Shown here piece after piece: positions 12,601-22,824 of a stretch of 25,620 bases of DNA (positions within the stretch are counted from its first letter, which is position 1; each line of letters starts with the position of its first letter). The notes beneath the pieces were generated by a model, which saw only the letters and a program-made list of their open reading frames with translations, was not told the origin of the DNA and searched no databases. The DNA is taken from assembly GCA_905250885.1 (NCBI GenBank), contig CAJNOQ010002219.1, positions 1 to 25,620 of the forward strand, in the 5' to 3' direction. Position numbers and translations under genes: made by a program. Source of the DNA: Didymodactylos carnosus. Its lineage: Eukaryota > Rotifera > Eurotatoria > Philodinida > Philodinidae.

Positions 12601-13992
12601 AAACAAGTCGAACCATTGGCATCCGCAACTACAACAGAATCGTTAGAAAATACTAATTACTCAGTTACTGATAGTAATCAAGTAACTTCACAAAATTTGA
12701 ATAAAATTGTAGCAGATGTTCACACAATAGCTGATAAACAACAATCTTCTGTTCAAACATCGCCTTTATCACAACAATCTTCTGTTCAAACATCGCCTTT
12801 ACCACAACAACAACAACAAAAACAAAAACGTGGTAAAGACGTTCAAATTAAATCACCAAAATCACCAAAATCACCCAAATCATCAAAAAAATCTCAGACA
12901 ATCGAGGGATTATGGAAAATAATGACGGATCATCAAAAACGTGCTGATGAGTATCGTGCACTACCAGAAACACAATCATTGCTCAAGGAAAAAACACCGC
13001 CCCTACCGACATTATCGTCGTCAACAGAAGAAAATGGTACAGATGAAAAATCTTATTATCGTGCAGCCAAATCACGTCATGGACGGTTTGAAACGGATGA
13101 TCGTGGATTCGTTAATGCGTCTGCTGCTACTGCTACTGCTACTGCTATGAATACAACTACTAATCAAGAAGAAGTGAATGTTAATAGTAGTAAACTACAT
13201 GATTATGCAAATAGACCACAATCATCCCGTAACGTTCATCAACAGCAACCACCAATTTCTTTTGCGTCAGTCGGGTTGCAACAACAACAACAACAACAAC
13301 AACAACCACCACTACCACCACCACCACCACCACCACAGCAAAGACCACAAACAAAAGGAAAGGCAGCCTACGAAATTTTGAAGAAATATGAAAAAGAAGA
13401 TCAAGAACAACAAGAGCCCATTGACACAGATTATTTGAACACAAAAATCAATAGTACATCTCCGCCTGCTTTAACGTCGGCTGATAACACAGTTGTTGCT
13501 GAAAAAGAGAAATCACCAACTCCCATACAGGTAATATATTTAGTCAATTACCTGAAAATATTTACAAGATTTTTCAAAAGTACTGATGAAACTAAAAAGA
13601 TATTTTTGTCTGTCAGTTATAAGTCAGAATATTATTCTTTTTTCTAGCTTGAAGTAACAGAACGCACAACGCATATCAAGGTCACCGTTGAATCTGATCG
13701 TAAACAACTCATTACCCGTGTCAGTCCGAGTCCTGTGGGACCACCACCAGTAGCTCCAAAACCATTTGGAAAAACAATTACGGAATATCGAACAGTACGA
13801 CGTATTGGTGGTAATAGTAGTCAACATCCAATAAATCAATATACGGAAATATCGTCAACTATTCAGACGAAAAGCGGAAATCCATCAGAAGGTGATGTAA
13901 GTGGAGGTTCATCACAAGAAGCGATTACGGAATCGATACGAAAATCTGATGGAAGTCAAAATTTGGGCAAGAAAGATCAGATAAACGAATGA
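9602..13992 (+). CDS. Cordon-bleu (COBL/COBLL1) family protein, 13 exons
   Basis: Vertebrate Cordon-bleu promotes actin filament formation and binds membrane and actin adaptors. The exons are 9602-9701, 9763-9826, 9896-10029, 10188-10217, 10355-10440, 10501-10732, 10794-10930, 11170-11680, 11808-11891, 11980-12117, 12232-12491, 12592-13530 and 13648-13992. They total 3060 nt in one frame, ATG to TGA (1019 aa). The N-terminal ubiquitin-like Cobl segment is plain in exons 2-3 (MMDLLIQAASNHKLNPS, then IQFKPS). A second conserved segment spans exons 5-6 (LLPKEREVPK, then LQVNLPDQQKILLRVDP). KRAP-like motifs occur at about 11350-11370 (KKRRAPKAP) and 11632-11650 (RRKRKAPTV); in vertebrate Cobl such motifs bind SH3 adaptors. 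The rest is low-complexity and probably disordered, with Q and P tracts. No C-terminal WH2 motif was seen, so direct actin nucleation is not implied. The start is favoured because ATG follows an AAA context and the frame is open from it. Confidence 0.92.
10188..10217 (+). other. 30-nt optional cassette exon of the COBL-like gene
   Basis: This exon lies between a TTTTAG acceptor and a GTAAAAAAAAG donor and encodes VRTCQLPQMN. Both borders are in phase 1, so including or skipping it keeps the frame. Skipping joins TVAQIG directly to the LLPKERE segment, which matches the spacing I recall for other Cobl proteins; including it adds ten residues to the linker. Its donor flank is identical over 17 nt to that of the preceding exon. 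Confidence 0.6.
12739..12804 (+). repeat. 33-nt direct repeat inside COBL-like exon 12
   Basis: Two adjacent near-identical 33-nt units encode QQSSVQTSPL followed by a serine or proline. The period is a multiple of three, so the duplication kept the frame. Further low-complexity coding tracts follow in the same exon: a KSPKSPKSPKSS run near 12850-12890, Ala-Thr repeats near 13122-13145, and glutamine then proline runs near 13278-13340. Confidence 0.85.
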
Positions 13993-16900
13993 GAAAGACA
14001 AATAACTAGTCAAAAATATAAAGCAAAAATTTTTTTCTATTTCCGGTGCTGCACACTTTTTTTTATAAAAATTTTATTTTCTTTTATATTTCTTAAACAA
14101 ACCTTTTACAACTGAACAGTTATTGATTCTATAACAGCAGAAATAACAACGACTACTACTTTATCGAATAGCGATGAACATGGATTGTTGAATATGTATG
14201 TACAGTTCATTCTTTCTTGTGTTTTTTTTTTCTATTATTTTCTAGTTTATTCATTGTGGCTGTTGTTTGTTTGCATTTGTCTATTGTTCTTTCCTTAGTA
14301 GTTGCTATACAAGAAAAATTATGTTTAAACGTTTTTTTTTCTAAATAATCAACCAGAATAAATCATTTTCATACTAATAAGAATACGTTTATTACAAAAG
14401 TATCAAGTTAAGACAGCTTAATGTTATTTATCTCTACTGATACATGCTCTCAAATTTAAAATTTTAGTAGACTTGCTTATCCAAAGTAAATTTTACGTTA
14501 TTGTCCTAAGTATTTAAATTTTTTAAAAATAAAAATTTACCTTGAAGTTATGCTTATAAAATGATAGACCTTCAAGTGTCAACTTCATGGATCAATTCTT
14601 TACATATGGTGCTAGAACAAAACTATTTATCTGTTAACGGATGGTGCAGAAATAATTGTCCACTTTTCTGTGACCGTTTTCTCCAAATAAAATTTTGTCC
14701 AGAAATATGGTTTTAGTGTCAAAAGATAGAGGGTTTCATGTTCTACAAAATCCTCTATATTCAATATTCACATGTTGTTTCATTATTTGAAAAAATAACG
14801 TAGAGTAAAGACAAGTAAAGAGCATGACTCCCTCGCGTTGTCAAAATTTTAGTGACTTCAGCTTCTGACTAATCTATTACGGAACTATATAGAACCTGAG
14901 CGAAAAGAGTGGATATAGAAATGCTCAGCGAATTCAGGGTTGTCGTTTTTGCTAGGCCGCGTGTTCATATGGCATCAAAACTGCAAAGAATTTTAGTGAA
15001 CAAGAAAAATTAGCCCTCTCGGATGACGTCAAATTTAAAGAAAAGCAGGAAAAAACTACTAAGAGAACGCGGTGTGAATGCACAACATACTGAATTTTGT
15101 AGAGCAGAAAATCTTTCATATGTTGAAGGAAATCACGGAACCGTACGGGGAAAAAAGTTAGCTCCCCATTATGTTAAGATTATCCAGTATGAGTGATGTT
15201 TGTTTTAGTTTTCGATAAGAATTAATTAGATAAAGACTATTTCTTTACACAAAGTACATGTGATGAATAGCTAATAGAAACATTAATAAATAATCAATTA
15301 GGTTGAGTACAAAAAAAAACATGCAACCTTCTCTTTCTGTGGCCGTTATGCTTTTTACTTTTCTTTACTCTGCGTTCGTTATTTTTTCAAATAATGAAAT
15401 AGCATGCGAATATCGGATATAGAGGATTTCGTAGAGCATGAAACTCTCTATCTTTTGACACTAAAATCATATTTCTGGACAAAATTTTACTTGGAGAAAA
15501 AGGTCATAGAAAAGTGCGCAGTTATTTCTATGTCACTCGTTATTTTCAGGATATTATGTTATAATAAAATAGAATACCATTTGATTATCTAGGAGAAAAT
15601 TCGGTTAAAAATCCAGATAATACATAATATTATATAGCTGGAATGAATGAAGGATGATTTCGTCTCGTGTCAAAGAGGATTGCTGTTGTCACTCTTACAA
15701 AAGTTATTTTTAGTAGTTATCGCTTGCAACTTCTATAGTATACATTTCACGACAGACTGTCATTCTGTCTATTATCATTAAGTTTGCAACTATGCTTATG
15801 TCATACAAATCAAGAATGGTTTCATAATTAAGAGAATATACAATTTTTGTCTATTTATTTTTTATTGGGTGTAAGGACGATGTTGACATCCAATTTTTTA
15901 TTAACCTGTAATATCGTGCAGTGTTTTGTTTCTCTTTTGTTAATAATACAAATAAATAATTATATATAAATTATTAATATTAAGCATTGTTTAAATGAAC
16001 AAAAGAATAATGGGTGGTGGTTATCTGATGATAACCTGTTGTGTTTTCTTTTTTTCGATTTAGGAAATTTAATGTTTTTCTGTTAGCATAAATTATATCA
16101 TACAATAGTTGAGTTTTACGTGACTTGTAATACTAATACTATTCCAATGAAGGAAAAGAGCAGATTTTTAACATTGTCTCATCCTTCGTTACTTTCAATC
16201 ATTTCTAAATATGAACATTAGAATAAACACGTATTAAACAATCAACTGAAGTAAAAAAAAGAGCCAAGATTGAAAGGTAAGATAAGCAGAATAATATTTA
16301 CGGTAAGTTACACATCATTCATGAGAAGTCACTGAAACTTTTTTAAACAATGAGTATCAGCAATATTCTTTTTTTAGCTATAAACAGGTAACTGCATACA
16401 ATCTAATGAAATTTGAAAGCACTTGATCGTTTGCTATTCTATGTACGGTTTACGAGAGGTGACGATGATTTTTCTAAATTTTGAAGACTAATTAGACAAG
16501 GTGTGAACCTGATGTATCTGATTACACTATCTACAAGAGGAAAAAGACTGCTGAAAAGACGAAGTAGAATTTAATAATCGAACCGTCTGATATCGATTTC
16601 GACGTGATGAACGGTCGTTTGGTACGGGGTGATGGGATCAGAACAGTACATAACTCTAAAATATTACCAATACCGACCTGGTATCAGTTTCGACATCCAC
16701 CTCGTAGATGAAAGGTCGCCATTCCTGACTATCCGAACTCTCGGTGAAAATTCGAGTATTAGAATGGGTATAAGAATGGAGTGCTCTAGAATGTATTTGT
16801 GAACGGTTCGTATAGCATCCGTGAGAATGTATTGGATAAAATAAATTGCTTTTTCGGATTGAGTTCTGATGTCCTCTATTTATGGCGAGGTCCGAACACC

Positions 16901-17433
16901 CATTCTGACATTTTTTTGCTCCCATTGAGTAACTTTTAAATCAACGCCAGTTAAAACCATAAAACCAAAAACCTTGAAATACAGACCTTTTGTAGTTTTT
17001 TTACTACAAACGAAGTTAATTATCGTTACATTACATAATAACGTAATTTCAATCAAGGGCCTTCTTTTTCTTGGGAAAACCTAAGGTAGAAAAAACATCG
17101 GTATCATGAGAATAAAGCAGCTGATATTTTGTAATGTCCTACTCAATGCTATAAAGAAAGAATCGTGAGATTTAAGTACTGCTCAGCGATAACTTTAGAT
17201 CCTATTGATTCATCATTCATTCGTAGATTTGGAGTTCGATAGAAGTTTAAAAAAAGTGATACTGTTTTACCTGATATTTAACATCTTTTGATCATAAGTC
17301 AGTACTTGACTAGTCAAGTTTTTGTTTGACATCTGTTTCCTTATTTGTTGTATTAGGAACAATAGAACAAGAATTAAAATCTGCTTCTGTATTTTGATAT
17401 TCGCTATTACCAGCATTACCATCGGCTATAAAA
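13993..17433. other. Intergenic region between the COBL-like gene and the GPCR
   Basis: A polyadenylation-type AATAAA lies at 14357-14362, some 365 nt after the COBL stop. A short coding-like stretch lies at 14121-14190 (see findings). Two inverted arms occupy 14648-14825 and 15348-15529. A locally less AT-rich patch at 16560-16925 contains two loosely similar segments but no recognisable domain. The signal-peptide exon of the GPCR should lie somewhere before 17414 and I could not identify it. The rest shows nothing I can name. Confidence 0.5.
14648..15529. repeat. Inverted repeat, arms about 180 bp, spacer about 520 bp
   Basis: The left arm (14648-14825) matches the reverse complement of the right arm (15348-15529). 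By hand I count about 18 mismatches and one 4-nt gap over 178 bases, so roughly 90 percent identity. Similarity fades quickly inside the arms and more gradually outside them. No TTAA or other clear target duplication was found. It could be a foldback element, or two copies of one repeat inserted head to head. The spacer has no intact open frame of note. Confidence 0.82.
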
Positions 17434-19689
17434 ATGATGCCCGATGAATGTAAAATATTTAATTTTACGACCATGCAAGGTATACAGACTATTTGTTTTT
17501 CCTAGTCAAAAAACTGATTTCTCTCTCTCATCACAGGTCCACATTGTTCAGTATTTTTCGATAAAATAGCTTGTTGGCCTCCAACACGTCCTGGCATAAT
17601 AGCAAATCAATCATGTCCAAGAAAATTTTTTACTTCTCCAAATGTAAACGGTAGAGTACATATATAAACAACAGCTGTTTTTTCTTTCTCTAAACGATTT
17701 CAGTTATAATTTAGCTTATGCTACTCGTTTATGTACAAATGACTCTAAATGGGAAGAACGCGCGCATTATGAATTATGCATAGGTTGCGATTCATCATCT
17801 CAAGATTCGGTATATATCTAAATATAGATAAGCTATTGAACAAATCTTCAAATGTATCAAACTATTTTTAGAATAATACACTTCCCACCGTTTTATTACC
17901 CAGTATATACATAATTGCCAGACGTTACTTTATTGTATGTGCAAATTGTGTCTCAATTGTTTTACTAGCAATTGGAATTTTTATTTTATTAGGAAATAGG
18001 TAACGATCATTTTGAAGTGAAAAGTATATTTAATTTAAATTAATTTATTTGTTCTTATTTTAGTCGATTACGTCAATGTTCTCGAAATCTTCTTCATGTT
18101 AATGTTTTTTTTGTATTTCTAATTCGTTCAATAATTCAAATAATTGCTGAATTAGCAATGAGTAAAGGCTATTTTGCACATAACGTATTTCAACGTATCG
18201 ACTCTTGTAATAGAACAACTGTTTATTTCAAAACACATGAAGTAAGTAAAAAAAGATAAACTAATTTTAATTTTATGTAAAATTAATATAACTTATTGTT
18301 CAAAGTTAGTGGACTGTAAATTATTTACTATTTTAATGAATTATATCAATAGTAGCGTAGCACATTGGCTTGTATTTTGTGAAGCTCTTTATCTATTTCG
18401 ATTATTAAGAGCAAAAGCACACAAAGATCGTGTTCGATGGTATATTATGATCGGATGGTGTAAGTAATGATAAAATAAAAGCACGTAACCATTATTGTTT
18501 CATGTTCTTTCTGTGAATTTTTGTAGTAGCACCACTAGTGCTTACAGCCGTTACATATACAAGCCGTTATTTAACAAAAATCGATTTACTCTCGTAAGTT
18601 ATTTGACTTCTTCTTTTTTTTTGACATTGTATATTTCAACTTGTAGCTATACTATAGATAAGTTTTAGAGGGAACTAATGTCTCTTTTACTCGAAAAAAA
18701 AATTCGTTCTCCAAAGAGAAAGATTCTTGTACGCTACCATTTGTTCTATATACTCAAACTTCTCTTATGAATGAGAAAATTGTTCAAAGCGTCATATTTT
18801 GATATATTTATTTTATTGTTAAAGGTGTTGGTTTGAGGCATCTCGATACGATTGGATTTTACATGGACCAAATATTATTTTACAAATTGTAATTATAACT
18901 TCTTTAGTACTTATAATATTCTTATTTCTTCCTATTTTTCTAAATGTTTAGTTCAATTTTGTTATATTTATCTACATTTGTATACTATTAGCAAGAAAAC
19001 TGAATAAAACCTATCGTACATGTGCTTACGATGATAAAAAACGATTTAGTAAATATAGGTAAAGATTTATCATATATTAACGTTCATTCGTTTAAATATA
19101 TGCTTTTTTGTATAGTCGATTAACTCGTTCAACATTGATATTACTTCCTTTATTCGGAATTCACTATTTTCTTTTCTCATGGAACACAAAGCCAATCTTA
19201 AATTCAAATTTACTTCTTATTCATCTTACGATACATACGATACTTTCATCACTTCAAGTAAGTGATCCGGTTCTCTTTCTTTCTCTCAAATCACCTTCAA
19301 TTTGTCTAACAATCCTCTCTATTCTATAGGGTTTAATGATTGCCTTGATATATACACTGATTAATTCTGAAGTTCAACGTGAAATATGTCGTAGTGTTGA
19401 TCGTTTTCTCGTCCATCATACTCCTGATTGGCAACAACCAACATATTTTCGAAATTATATTAACAAATTGGATGATGAAAGAATTTATTCACTTGGTTAC
19501 CAATTAAATAATCATAATCGACCACAACAGTACTATTCGAAACATAGTGATAGCAGTAGAAAAAATTCAACAAATGAACGAGATCATCCATCATCTAGTA
19601 TTAAAAATTCATTATGTAACAATGCTAACAATGATACAAATACACCATTTATCACTAAATCAACATCGAATAATGGAACAAGAACTTGA
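17434..19689 (+). CDS. Secretin-family (class B1) peptide-hormone GPCR, 5' end missing, one junction out of frame
   Basis: This is a seven-pass plasma-membrane receptor for a peptide hormone, probably Gs-coupled as in the family. Visible exons are 17434(?)-17479, 17537-17650, 17704-17809, 17872-17999, 18064-18241, 18306-18459, 18527-18593, 18825-18888, 18952-19058, 19116-19257 and 19330-19689. The extracellular hormone-receptor domain is recognisable from its cysteine pattern (GPHC, IACWPP, QSCP, ATRLC, YELC). TM1 is in exon 4. Exon 5 has the class B RNLLHVN motif. Exon 6 has the TM3 cysteine (18315-18317) and FCEALYLFRLL. The ECL2 cysteine-tryptophan pair opens exon 8. Exon 10 has STLILLPLFGIHY, and exons 10-11 give SSLQGLMIALIYTLINSEVQ, the TM7 signature. 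All junctions from exon 3 onward keep frame, but exon 2 to exon 3 does not with canonical sites. Upstream, an in-frame TGA lies at 17395-17397, so an acceptor at 17413 or an unseen upstream exon must supply the signal peptide. The ligand class (CRF/DH, calcitonin or PDF type) cannot be decided. Confidence 0.88.
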
Positions 19690-19792
19690 TTTACGTAGAT
19701 GATCGACATTAATGTGAAGAAAAGCTAATGTTAGATGACAATACCAACCTATCCAAGTTCGATCTGTACAGTACATTTATTATAATCCTTAA

Positions 19793-20336
19793 CGGTACTC
19801 CTCCTTCTTTTTTTGAAAAAGTTTCGGATTTTGAGCTGAGTATAGCTTAATGTAGAGGAAAATGTGGGCTACAAAATGAGACCACTCTCAACACTCCACG
19901 ATCTTTCTTCAAAAAGGGATGTATTTTTGAAGTTTTTCCTTCAAAACCTAAAAAACTCAATTTTTTAGTTTCATAAACTTTTCACTCTTTTCTGTACATC
20001 CAAAATTTTTCTTACACATAGTCTAATAGAAGAAAGTGTTTTCTTCACAATGAGACGTTTTCCAGAATTTTCCGATGAGTTTTCGTGAAGATATAAGTAT
20101 CGGGGCAAATGCCCTAAGAAAAGTGACTTGTGTACAAAATGCGTTTACTCGAAAACTATTGTACCCAAAAATGATAGGTTTTTCAGAAAACTGGTGAACG
20201 ACAATAGTTAAAAACTTGAAACAAAAACAAAAATATGCGCCATTGAGCTTCCAGTCAGTTCTGAAAATATGAAGCCTTAGTGAGTTTTAGTTTTTATTTC
20301 CCCACATTTCTACGGAAAGAGAGGAGGGGTACCCCC
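19793..20336. mobile_element. Candidate 544-bp non-autonomous element flanked by TTAA
   Basis: TTAA occurs at 19789-19792 and 20337-20340. Just inside are imperfect inverted ends: CGGTACTCCTCC on the left and, on the opposite strand of the right end, GGGGGTACCCCTCC, both followed by pyrimidine runs. The interior has no long open frame. TTAA plus inverted ends suggests a piggyBac-type or similar miniature element, different from the one in the aminotransferase intron. The ends differ by a few bases, and TTAA is common in AT-rich DNA, so support is moderate. Confidence 0.5.
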
Positions 20337-20500
20337 TTAATAGAAATAACACAAATTTCAAAAAAAATTACCGATATTGTTCAAATGTACACGCTCGTAT
20401 TATAGTACGAGTTACAAAATATACTCCAAAATGATGTTATCGCAACTTTAAGTATTATGTAAATAGTGAACTTAATCACACATATAATATTATATTGAAT

Positions 20501-20550
20501 ATAAGACTGAATTAACGTATTAACGTATTACGTTAATTCAATCTTTAATA
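20501..20550. repeat. Perfect-core hairpin with 9-nt loop
   Basis: TGAATTAACGTA at 20508-20519 pairs exactly with TACGTTAATTCA at 20529-20540, and weaker pairing extends outward by about eight bases on each side. The loop is part of a doubled TAACGTAT unit. It could be a cruciform-forming site, a small foldback remnant, or a stem in the 3' transcript of the GPCR gene. No T-tract supports a terminator role. Confidence 0.7.
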
Positions 20551-22158
20551 TATATTTTAAAAAATTTAAAAATGTACACTTAAAAATCAATATTTTTCGT
20601 CTGTTTGTCAAGTTGTTTCATTTATAAATGTATTTTCTGTCAAATGTATTAATCCAAAACTCGAATATTGTAAATAAACAAGCCAAGATTTAATACAATA
20701 GTATGTTTTCTGATTTTTAGATGATATAAATGGTAAAGTATACAATACTTAAGAAAGCTAATATGAACATAGTAACCATATGAATTTATTTTATTGCCTA
20801 ACACGTTCCAATGCGATCTTGAACAAAGTTTTTTGTCATAGATAATCAGATACCAAAGGCAAACATATGATCTGGATATAATAAATCTATTGAAAATATC
20901 CTTGTGGTTTCTAGAAGTTAAAACATATTTTTATAACATTGTTTTCTATTTTATCTTTCTCCACGTTTTTTATGTTTGTCTCCTACTATTAGGTGAGAGT
21001 ACCTATTAGCAGTTGCTGTTTGCCATGGTATGTATGTGAAAGTGAAAATGAAATGACAAGAAAAATCAGTGTAGATTTTTTAATGTAAATTGACAATCCA
21101 ACCGTCGGCTTGGTTAGATATTTTTCGTTATTATCAGCAGCTTATGAGCCGTTGCACGGCAGGCACGACTTAAGCTGCTCAACTGATGTTCAGTTTTCCA
21201 GACCAAATGCTCAGAGTAGATAGCGGCAACACAGTTAGGAAGATTAGCAAAAATTTTTTGACTGGACAATACTTCCTTCTGGACTTATAGCATTTTTCGT
21301 AAAAGCCTTAAAAATTGCTAAAAACACCATGTACAGAAAACTGCATTTTGCAGCCCTCATATTTCGGTCTAAGCAACAGAGCTAGAGCTCGGTCTTGCAG
21401 CATAAGTAGTATACGTCAAATACTACCGGTACCGAAAAACATATGTGGATTTGGTCTTCGCACATGTGCGGAATCGTACCTGTAAAATTGGAAAATATTA
21501 ATAATGGCCGTACTTTTTGACTAAATTCTTTTATGAAAAGTATTTGGCTAAACGCGGGTTCCACTACACAGAACACATGTTGCTCTACTCAAATTTATAG
21601 TTTTGATCTGAAAAAGCTAGTTCACTAGGGGTGCAGGCCATTTCATAGTTCAGAGAAAGTGAAAATAGAGCATTTTAAAAATTAAGTTTTATGTCCGAAG
21701 CCAGTTATGTGGAGCATATTCATAGATGGATTGCCGGGAGCGGCTGAAAGGACCCCAGAAATGACGAAAAACGAACATCGCAAAATATAATCTTGTAGTA
21801 TCTCAAAAGAAACATCGAGACTCGGAAAGTCCAACTATACATGTGCTGATATCATCTGGCACATGTGCGAACATATGTCGCGGAAAAGTGCTTGTTTGAG
21901 TCGGAAAAAAAGATAAAAGGATAGGTAGTTTGCATTATACATGTTTTTGATGTATTGTGTCTCTATATCTAATCTTTTCTAACATATTGATGTGTAAACT
22001 TCTATCTAAACATAGACGTATCAGTTCAGGTTTTTAAATATCCAGAGTGGGAAACCGAATAAAGTGTTTCTATATGCATAGTGGTGTACACAATTGAAGT
22101 CAAATTAGAATATTAGGCTGGTAGGCGTAGTTTAGGAAAGAATTCTTTGTTTAAGATT

Positions 22159-22824
22159 TTAAATGTAATCTTGTGGTTCAACAGCACGAATGTCTTCGAC
22201 GTCTATATCACTATCAGCCGCATATAGTTGAGTTTTTGCTGAGAAATGTTTTCGTCGTTCGAATAAGCTCATGTTGTCGAGTTTATCATTATTTTCCGTC
22301 GTTACGTTTGTATGTGTTATTAATGTTTGTGGAACCAATGGTGTCATTTTCTGAAAAGTGTTTTTGATGTCGGATAATAACATATCGTCATCTTCATCGA
22401 AATTATCGAGAATCGAATGAGAAGCCGGAAGTTTTGCCTTTCTTTTAATTGGTATATTTCCATGGCCATCATCTTCATCGGCGATATCGGCGTTTGAAAT
22501 AGCTTTTCTTGACCTTGTTGTTGCACGAGCAAAAGTTCGTTTAGCTCGATCAGGTGATGAGTGTTTCATGTCGATGTGCATTGTACTTTTACTTTTTTTG
22601 TTTTTTGAGTGTAATTGCTTGAATTGATTTTTAACCTGATTTTCCGTTAAATATCGATCAGGTGTGAAGATTTTTGAACCATGTGAATTTCGTTCAGTTC
22701 TCATTCCTTTAACAACCTCTTCTGCTGTTAATTTTGTACCATATACCTCACCTTCGTCGAATACTTTTTGCAAAAATTTTTTCACCTGCGGTGCAAGTTG
22801 TTTTACTTGACGTATTCGGTTGGA
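22159..22824 (-). CDS. Hypothetical charged protein, 3' exon with undefined start
   Basis: The frame stays open for about 220 codons and ends in TAA at 22159, which is long for this AT-rich sequence. There is no in-frame ATG near its 5' end; the frame begins after a TAA at 22825-22827. It is therefore either the last exon of a gene whose acceptor lies between about 22785 and 22824, or a truncated copy. The N-terminal third (VKKFLQKVFDEGE, then EEVVKGMRTERN and LTENQVKNQFKQL) looks like a compact helical domain. It is followed by basic clusters that could be nuclear localisation signals (RAKRTFARATTRSRK, PIKRKAKL) and an acidic, probably disordered tail (NFDEDDD, DSDIDVED). I do not recognise the family. 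A nuclear or DNA-associated role is only a guess from composition. Confidence 0.55.
   Translation of the reverse strand, partial: SNRIRQVKQLAPQVKKFLQKVFDEGEVYGTKLTAEEVVKGMRTERNSHGSKIFTPDRYLTENQVKNQFKQLHSKNKKSKSTMHIDMKHSSPDRAKRTFARATTRSRKAISNADIADEDDGHGNIPIKRKAKLPASHSILDNFDEDDDMLLSDIKNTFQKMTPLVPQTLITHTNVTTENNDKLDNMSLFERRKHFSAKTQLYAADSDIDVEDIRAVEPQDYI

Larger units (their letters stand above)
19690..22158. other. Intergenic region between the GPCR and the hypothetical gene
   Basis: After the GPCR stop the region holds a TTAA-bounded candidate element (19793-20336) and a hairpin (about 20501-20550). A patch near 21100-21900 is somewhat less AT-rich and includes a 12-bp CGCACATGTGCG palindrome near 21460. 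No frame there shows a domain I recognise. The GPCR 3' UTR presumably occupies the first part, but no polyadenylation site could be assigned. Confidence 0.5.

Noticed and set aside
12941..13381. Overlapping plus-strand frames rich in leucine, asparagine or histidine
   Set aside because: They are out-of-frame readings of the low-complexity COBL-like exon 12.
13181..13444. Minus-strand frame with a long valine run
   Set aside because: It is the complement of the CAA/CCA repeats that encode the glutamine and proline tracts of COBL-like exon 12.
22173..22532. Frames overlapping the hypothetical minus-strand gene
   Set aside because: Shorter, and lacking the charged, structured composition of the main minus-strand frame; treated as shadows.
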